Shown here: positions 20,073-25,942 of the stretch, piece by piece
How the letters are laid out: every line of letters starts with the position of its first letter
Position numbering within the stretch: position 1 is the first letter of the stretch
Source of the DNA: Tieghemiomyces parasiticus
Taxonomy: Eukaryota; Kickxellomycota; Dimargaritomycetes; Dimargaritales; Dimargaritaceae
Reading direction: 5' to 3'
Assembly: GCA_027575765.1 (NCBI GenBank)
Contig: JANBPT010000696.1
Coordinates: 1-25,942, forward strand
Length of the DNA stretch: 25,942 nt
Position numbers and translations under genes: made by a program
Notes under the pieces: model-generated
What the model was told of the DNA's origin: nothing
Database searches by the model: none
What the model saw: only the letters and a program-made list of their open reading frames with translations

Positions 20073-21311
20073 CTAGGTCTCTCTTCCCTGCATTAAAGCC
20101 CCCAGGACAACCGCTGTCTGACGATAGGGCTGCAGAGCACCCATCAACTCGCCGTTGTCCTGGTTGAGGTCCCACACCATGACCCCGGCCAACCGGTTAG
20201 CAATAGCCAAACGAAACTTGCTCTGAAAGGTGAGTGGGTCATCGTAGCTAATAACCGTCCGATTCTGCGCGTTGTACAACCAGGGGGTCCCCGACTGGTC
20301 ATCAAAGTAGCGCACCCAGCCGGCACCGGCCGTAGTGGCATTGGTCAGGACACCCTGGGATCGCAAGTTACGCCACTTCCACACGCCGGAGTAGGTCGTG
20401 GGCTCCTTGGGGCAAGGCGGGGTGTATAGCGCATCGTCGCTGTCACCGCTATCCTGAGTATTCCGGATCTTGACGTACAAGTTGGTACGGGTAGGCGTTT
20501 CGACGACGGTAAAGCTTCGGCCGTACATGGGCAGACCCATCACAAGCTTGGAAGCTGGAAACCGCGCCTGGGTCCAATTATCGATGGCCTGCTGGACGGA
20601 AAAGGTACCGTCCTTCGAGAAAAGCGGGGCGTTGGGGCCGGCCGTCGGTGACCAACTAGCACCGTAAATGTCGTAGAGCATCACGTTAACGAAATCCAGG
20701 TACCGTGCAAACGGCGCGATATCGGTCATAGGCTTCTCGTCCTTCATGAACGTCTCACCGCGCACGGCCATGGTGATCAACTTGGGGTCTCGGGGAAAAT
20801 TCGCGGCAAGGTTAGAGTGGAGGCTAGCCAGAAACGTCAGCAGGTTGTTGGAGTCTTGGGCCGGGTCGAAAAGGTTGCACTTGGTGCCGGCCATCCCGGG
20901 GAACTCCCAGTCCAGGTCGATACCGTCCAAGTCCAGCCATCTGATGTAGGTCGCAATGTTGTTGGACAGCACATTACGGAGGGTTTCATCGCGCATGACC
21001 GCTGATATGTCCACCGAGCCGCTGTAGCCGCCCAGTGAGAGCAGGACTTTGACCTTATGGTGATGTGCGTGTTCAATGACGGTACGGAGGAGCTTTTCGT
21101 TTTCCAGCCCGATGGTGCCGTTGGCGGCAATGGAGCCAAAGGCGTAGAAGAGGTGTGTCATACTACTGTAGGGAATCTTGTCGGCTGGGAGGGTTACCGA
21201 GGTCCAGTCGGCGTAATACCCCGCGATAATGTGGGAATAGACGACTGGGAGCAAAGTTGCCAAGGCAACGGCCTGTAGAAGCCACACGGGCTTGCGGAGA
21301 CACGGAAGCAT
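20073..21311 (-). CDS. Secreted GH18 chitinase (412 aa)
   Basis: Intact single-exon glycoside hydrolase family 18 protein. Residues 1-26 are a signal peptide (hydrophobic LLQAVALATLLPVV, cleavage near VYS). The TIM barrel starts at IIAGYYADW. The SxGG motif is at 92-95 (SLGG). The catalytic DxxDxDxE motif is at 129-136 (DGIDLDWE), with E136 as the acid. MxYDxxG is at 211-217 (MLYDIYG), supplying the Tyr and Asp of substrate-assisted catalysis. YGRSF is at 263-267, and the conserved C-terminal Trp is W380 (MVWDLNQDNG). All key residues are present, so the enzyme should cleave beta-1,4-GlcNAc polymers by the retaining mechanism. N-glycosylation sequons occur at 64, 245, 324 and 350. There is no carbohydrate-binding module, Ser/Thr linker or GPI signal, so it should be a free secreted catalytic domain. 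Roles in wall remodelling and in attack on other chitin-bearing organisms are both possible. Confidence 0.96.
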   Translation of the reverse strand: MLPCLRKPVWLLQAVALATLLPVVYSHIIAGYYADWTSVTLPADKIPYSSMTHLFYAFGSIAANGTIGLENEKLLRTVIEHAHHHKVKVLLSLGGYSGSVDISAVMRDETLRNVLSNNIATYIRWLDLDGIDLDWEFPGMAGTKCNLFDPAQDSNNLLTFLASLHSNLAANFPRDPKLITMAVRGETFMKDEKPMTDIAPFARYLDFVNVMLYDIYGASWSPTAGPNAPLFSKDGTFSVQQAIDNWTQARFPASKLVMGLPMYGRSFTVVETPTRTNLYVKIRNTQDSGDSDDALYTPPCPKEPTTYSGVWKWRNLRSQGVLTNATTAGAGWVRYFDDQSGTPWLYNAQNRTVISYDDPLTFQSKFRLAIANRLAGVMVWDLNQDNGELMGALQPYRQTAVVLGALMQGRET

Positions 21312-21435
21312 GGTGTATCGAGACTGGCGGGTGCGTTTGGGAACGGTGTGTTTGCGTGGAGCTTATCAAGCTTGACGTAGGAAGAGGAACGTAATGGCAC
21401 TGATGAGGAAAATATATGGTTGGAAGGGTGTGCCC

Positions 21436-21443
21436 TTTATATA
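21436..21443 (-). promoter_or_regulatory. TATA box of the chitinase gene
   Basis: TATATAAA on the minus strand (21443-21436) lies 132 bases upstream of the chitinase ATG at 21311. A second AT-rich box (CCATATATTTT) is closer, near 21410. The layout resembles the two other secreted-protein genes. Confidence 0.55.
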
Positions 21444-21449
21444 TGTATC

Positions 21450-24032
21450 GATGTTGTAGTATCCAAGTAGGAGGACATTATGGTACGTCGACTACAATAA
21501 CCTGCACAATAGAGAAGGAGATGTCGCGATGGCCTACACCGCTAATGGCAAGCATTTAGGCTATGGAAGCAATTGAATGCGGCGGAAGCCTCTTCCCTGG
21601 ACAGACTACCTTCTACCAAGGTGACACTGCCACTCCGCCGCCACGGTCACTTTGAAATGTAGGTCAACGCCCGCGCATACCTACCTCTTATACTAGAAGT
21701 GTGACTTGGCAAATTCCTAATAAAAACCGTCGTGAATGGGTCGGGGGCGCGATTGACAGGCTACGAGGAGAGGCGGAGATGGCGCAGACCGAGCAGTGCA
21801 ACTAACAGGAGGAGGGGACGCCCTGACTTATAAGAAGTAGCCTACTACATAGCAATTTTATCGCGACGCCTCGAACCCTCCAAGGCGGTAACTGTCAATC
21901 GCTACTCCGCCTGGAGACACCATGGTTCACAAAAGAGGGGGGCACCGGACTTACAAAGAGCGCTTCGAAGTTGGGCAGTGCGCAAGAAACCTTGTAGGGC
22001 AACGGTGTTCAAGTCTGTCATGCGAGTTTTACACCTGGCGTTGTTCCTCTTGGGATATTCGGTCAGCCCCGTTTTGTTGCTAGTTAAGCCAACATTACTA
22101 TACACTAGTCCATTACAAGCCTAGTACCCTGGTTCAGAGGGTCATGTTGCGCTAATAGTATACAATATAGGAACTACGCATCCATATTAATATTCAGTTG
22201 TGGTCACATAATGTATAGAAACTGATGGATACCCAGACAACATGTAGTCCCACTTACCCCCCCTGTTACACTATCACTGAGACACAGTCCGGTCCAAACC
22301 CTCCCCCCTTGATATGTAGCGCCGCGAAACGGTTGAGGCGCTACCAGAAGCTCGCCCTTGATCCCCTATAGCCCCACATTCATCAGGGCCTTGTCCTCGG
22401 CCGTTTGAGAATCAGCGTCGAGGGATTCAGGGCCGGCATGGACAACCGATACATTGTTGTGACTATTTTCCAGCCAAGAGGTCCTGCCTATGTCATCCGA
22501 GCATCTGGCCCAATCCTTTGGTGGGGCGTCGGTACCTACAGGGAATCCCTTCTTACGCAGATACGCTCAAGAAAGGTAGTTGTCGCGATATTATCTCCTC
22601 TACTGCATTCCAAGATATTGATGATTGTTTTAATAGACATCCTTCTATCTAAGATAGACGCATTCAGTTCCGTCCAGGCATTGGCAATCCAAGATTAGGA
22701 GGCCCAGGGCGGCCAGGAGAAAGGCCAGCAGCAATGCGTCCTCAAGGTCGTAGACCGAGGGAGTTAGTTTGACCACGGCTGTGGGTTGTCGTAAATGCGT
22801 ACCCGGAGAGCGATATCAAGTATTTTAAAGGTCAGACAAATTGGAAAAATAAGATGGGTGATATTTTTACCTGGGTCAGATACGCCAGTTGGAGAGCAAA
22901 TACGGGGGGGGGAGTCAAAGCATATGGCAGTGTAGTTAGACACCTTTTGGCTTGAACCCCACGATCAGTCTAGCACTCCCCGAGATCTAGTAAACCATGG
23001 ACGACTACTTAGGTCCAGTTATTTGCCCTAACATACTCCATAAAGTAGAATTGAGCTGCATTGGAAACATACAGGGCCGGCATCCAAGAAGGTGGCGGGA
23101 ACGCTAGACCAAATCATACCAAAGACCACCTTGGTATCCACCCTCCTCGCTTTACGGTGCCTTACTATGCGATAACCCGTCGGGTAGTGTGGTAGCCTCC
23201 AACCTTGTAACTTGCGAATCATGTCTAGTTAAGCCGCATGGCGTACAACAAGCTGGTACTTGTTTATCGAGGCATTATTGTCTACCCAGCGCCACCCTAC
23301 GCCTTTTAGATCCCCCAGTTCAAAGTGCCGCCACTCCTCGCTCCACCTGTCACCAAAGCTATTTCATGTCGACACAAAGCAAACTGAGGTGTAGGTCATA
23401 GATATTATGCTGCATTCTCGCTTAGATTAACCTAAAAGCCAAGCGGAAAAAGACATATGGAGGGTTTAGAGGATGGCAACAGTTAGCACTAGATGGCCTT
23501 CAGCGAAATAATCACCTGTCGGTCTTCGTCGGCTCAATTATGGTAGCATATAAATCGCTGTAGGATCTACGTTTGTAGCCCCGACGGTTTTTGAGCAGCC
23601 GTTACCCTCATTTCATTGCAGGTCAATACAACTTTAATGGCCATTCCACGGTGGATGGGACCAGATATGACTACCGTCTCGTTCAATAAACATAAACTGC
23701 AACCGACACTGCCCAGAGACCAACTATTCCCCATTACGGGTTAACATCTCATCATTGCAGAGTAAAAAACCCCGGTCCAATACGACCATCGATCGTGTCC
23801 TGGCCGCCATATTTGTACACATCAAGTAAAACCCCACGACTACTACGTACACCGGTGCAAAACCAAGCTTTAATAGGTGAAGGGTCTGCGCTCTTACAAT
23901 GTACAGTTGAGAGAACGACACGCGGCCCTTCCAAAAACCAGGTCGTGGAGGGGCGCGGATGAATAGAGGGAATACACCCCGGGCGTGCTAAACAGACTCC
24001 CAAGGCGAGTGTGGATTGTACGGCGAAAGTGT
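21450..24032. other. Intergenic, with one possible relic at 22405-22698
   Basis: No intact gene is seen across about 2.6 kb. The plus-strand frame at 22405-22698 (97 codons) contains RYIVVTIFQPR and AYVIRASG. These resemble pieces in the frames at 2360-2707 and 5384-5551. It has an ATG and a stop but no recognisable family. G/C runs lie near 22258-22265 and 22906-22914. A minus-strand ATTAAA at 23871-23866 is a possible poly(A) signal for the P1 gene. Confidence 0.35.
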
Positions 24033-24356
24033 TTAGTCGAAGAGACCGAAACCCATATCGTCATCAGACTCCTCCTCCTCCTCCTCGGCCTTCTCCTCAG
24101 CGGCCTCGGCGGCATCACCACCGGCGGCGGCGGCGCCACCGGCAGCGGGGGCAGCGGCGCCAGCGGCACCGACGTTCATGAGCAGGTCAGCAACGTTCTT
24201 GCCGGCCAGAGCCTTGGCGAAGAGCGAGTAGTAGATGGGCTCCACATCGACGGAGGCGGCCTTACCCAGGGCGCTCAGGTTGTCGACAGAGATGTCAACC
24301 TCGGCATCGGCCAGGATGAGGGCGGCGTAGACAACGGCTTGCTCGGCGACGGACAT
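24033..24356 (-). CDS. RPP1: 60S acidic ribosomal protein P1
   Basis: Intronless 107-residue protein with the full P1 layout. Residues 1-63 form the helical N-terminal domain that dimerises with P2 and binds P0 (starts [20 protein letters not shown]). Residues 64-85 are an Ala/Gly hinge, 87-100 an acidic run, and the C-terminus is [11 protein letters not shown]. That tail recruits translation factors to the ribosomal stalk and is the invariant family signature, including the serine phosphorylated in other eukaryotes. P1 is favoured over P2 because P2 proteins start with MKYLAAYLL-like sequence. The ATG has a good context (CACC-ATG), and codon use is strongly biased to C-ending codons, as expected for a highly expressed gene. 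Confidence 0.97.
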   Translation of the reverse strand: MSVAEQAVVYAALILADAEVDISVDNLSALGKAASVDVEPIYYSLFAKALAGKNVADLLMNVGAAGAAAPAAGGAAAAGGDAAEAAEEKAEEEEEESDDDMGFGLFD

Positions 24357-25808
24357 GGTGAAAATTTTTGGAGTGGATGAAGGGGACTACGGGGTAGCGT
24401 TCTGCAACGGGTAAAAAAAGGCAAGGGTCAGTTACAATTGAGGAATGTCAGAGGTTAGTCTCGAGTGCAAATCACTTAGGTAGAGGGCAGTATGCGAATG
24501 CGGCGTGCATCGCTTGCGGATCGGCTCGCTGATTCCGATGGACATCCGTAGATTGAGATATTCCTCGCTCTATATGGCCGTATCCGCTCCTCCATCCATC
24601 CATCGCTTGGGTGGGGAGGTGTCGGCTCAATCGTAGGTCGTCAGCTTCAATGGCTGTCGTGGACGGACGGATGGATGGATGGACGGACAAACGGGCATAC
24701 GCGGGGCGGGATGGCTGGGGGTATACGAGACTCACCTTTTCAAATCTTAAAGATTTTAACTCACAAGGAAGACCTATAAGCTTATGAAAAGACGTAGGTA
24801 GCGAGTAAGATAGGGTGACTCGAATGGAGGAGAGAGGAGGAAGTTAGACCAAGTCGACCAGGCTGACCACTATAACTCCTTCGGTGCGGCTATGGCTACA
24901 GCGTGGGGCCTCTTTTAGTACACCAGCCTGTTAATGGCGCCTACCACCGAATCGTCTCCGTGGCCAACCCACAGGCCAGACCCCCCACAGGCTCATGGTC
25001 GGAGACATTAGGCAGCCCGCTGGGCTCGGGTGAAAATTTTACAAGGCGTGTTGCATGACGCGAGACTTTCCCGTTGGTAGTCCCACGACACGCTAGGAAC
25101 GGGCATGATAGAAAAAGGCGATGGGCCTACTGAACTAATTTAGAATCACGTGATGTATTATACCAAGTCGTTTAATGGTACTGGCGGGCCAGTGAGATTT
25201 CTGGGTATTAGTACGTGACCACGACCCCTTATTGCGCTGGTCAATGGGTGAGGGTCGGTCTCTGAAGTATTCAGACCACCAACGCATCTTTGAAGTGAGC
25301 AGTCCCTGCGTTTAGAAATAGCGGGAAGCAGGCTGAATAGCTCCAGCTAACCTCCCCCCACCGAATGGCTTATTTCCCCGTCACATTGATTTTAGACCAT
25401 GAATGCCAAAATATGTCAACACCAGTAACGATGAATTGGCCCTGCAAGCCTACTAGTAATCTGAGGGTCATATCCTTGGGCACCACTAATGGCAAGTTGG
25501 ACTATGGTATAGATTACCCGCTGAGATGAACAGTGCAGAGAGGGAGGCGTGAGGCTGTGCGGAGTTGGACGCAGACGAGCACTGCGTTTCTGCAGCAACG
25601 ACTGCTGAGCCTGGTTTTCCGCCGTAGTGTAGCTCCGCTTCTTACACTCCGTTGAGTACGCCGTCTGCCCACTCCCGCCCTCCTGCCCTTGCCCTCTACG
25701 TAACCCCCCTCCACTGAGCGCAGCTTCTGACTACCCGTTACACTTATCTCGTTCCTCTAATCCACTAGCCATTCAATTCAGACTTCTCGTTTAGTATTAC
25801 CGTCCAGA
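24357..25808. other. Intergenic region between divergent P1 and HEM12 genes
   Basis: The two flanking genes point away from each other, so this 1.45 kb should hold both promoters. I see no coding frame worth reporting. Near the P1 side there is an inverted ATCC/GGAT repeat. The last ~200 bases before the HEM12 start are CT-rich. No clear TATA box could be assigned to either gene. Confidence 0.45.
24591..24683. repeat. Inverted tetranucleotide repeat (TCCA / TGGA)
   Basis: TCCATCCATCCAT at 24591-24603 is the exact reverse complement of ATGGATGGATGGA at 24671-24683, with a 67-base spacer. The right arm sits in a longer run of GGAC/GGAT units (24661-24688). It lies about 235-330 bases upstream of the P1 start codon. 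Confidence 0.65.
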
Positions 25809-25920
25809 ATGACCCCATTCCCGCCCCTCAAGAACGATCTGCTCCTCCGCGCCGCGCGGGGTGAACCCACCGAACGCACTCCAGTCTGGGTGATGCGTCA
25901 GGCCGGTCGGTACCTCCCGG
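25809..25920 (+). CDS. HEM12: Uroporphyrinogen decarboxylase, first exon (partial)
   Basis: First exon of the heme-pathway enzyme that decarboxylates uroporphyrinogen III to coproporphyrinogen III in the cytosol. The 37 complete codons from the ATG include [23 protein letters not shown], the invariant N-terminal signature (Arg of RQAGRYLP binds substrate carboxylates). The exon ends CCCG|GTAAGT, a strong phase-1 donor. The next residue in the family is Glu, so a second exon starting AG or AA would complete it. The rest lies beyond the window edge. The ATG is the first in a CT-rich leader. Confidence 0.95.
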
Positions 25921-25942
25921 GTAAGTGCTGCCAGGAAAGAAG

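Noticed and set aside
21861..21895. tRNA-like TCGAACCCTCC word
   Set aside because: No acceptor stem, D arm or anticodon arm can be folded around it; the same holds for the similar word near 18140.
23028..23222. 64-codon minus-strand frame resembling a retroelement integrase tail (HYPTGYRIVRHRKARR)
   Set aside because: Too short, with no adjoining polyprotein, LTR or poly(A) tract; resemblance is only impressionistic.
23985..24380. 131-codon plus-strand frame opposite the P1 gene
   Set aside because: Gly/Val-rich antisense of the Ala/Glu-rich ribosomal protein P1.
1..25942. CRISPR array, biosynthetic cluster or defence island
   Set aside because: No regularly spaced repeats and no clustered enzyme genes; the genes are unrelated single units typical of a fungal chromosome.

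Overview
The window looks like nuclear DNA of a fungus. The signs are GT-AG introns of about 60-250 bases, a cytosolic 60S acidic ribosomal protein P1, a GH18 chitinase, a DysF (peroxin/ferlin-domain) protein, an E-like cyclin, and the first exon of uroporphyrinogen decarboxylase. Genes are sparse, with about seven in 26 kb. The species cannot be named from this sequence. An early-diverging 'zygomycete'-type fungus is my guess, from the unfamiliar secreted proteins and the animal-like cyclin; it is not shown.

Layout. 1-640 holds nothing I recognise. 813-1805 (+) is a TATA-driven gene for a 330-aa secreted orphan. 2966-4223 (-) is a spliced DysF-domain gene in the Spo73/Pex24-like group. 4918-5551 (+) contains exon-like coding pieces of a decayed or multi-exon unknown gene, followed by further relic-like ORFs to about 7.1 kb. 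7652-9514 (-) is a two-exon gene for a 537-aa secreted orphan. Next to it is one copy (7333-7563) of a diverged repeat whose second copy lies at 11217-11452. 9.7-13.0 kb is otherwise gene-poor. 13078-14931 (-) encodes a 617-aa cyclin. 15-20 kb is gene-poor with simple repeats. 20073-21311 (-) encodes an intact secreted GH18 chitinase. 21.4-24.0 kb is gene-poor. 24033-24356 (-) encodes ribosomal protein P1. 25809-25920 (+) is exon 1 of the HEM12/UROD gene, which runs off the window.

The genes do not form a pathway or cluster. They are ordinary eukaryotic single-gene units: two housekeeping genes, one cell-cycle gene, one membrane-contact or sporulation-type gene, and three secreted products. 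The three secreted-protein genes share a promoter layout, with a TATATAA box about 130-170 bases upstream of the ATG and a pyrimidine-rich leader. The most interesting observations are the two orphan secreted proteins, the diverged repeat pair with a coding signature and a conserved stop codon, scattered fragments that share a short protein motif, and the E-type features of the cyclin. I found no CRISPR array, rRNA, tRNA, operon or obvious new defence or mobile system.
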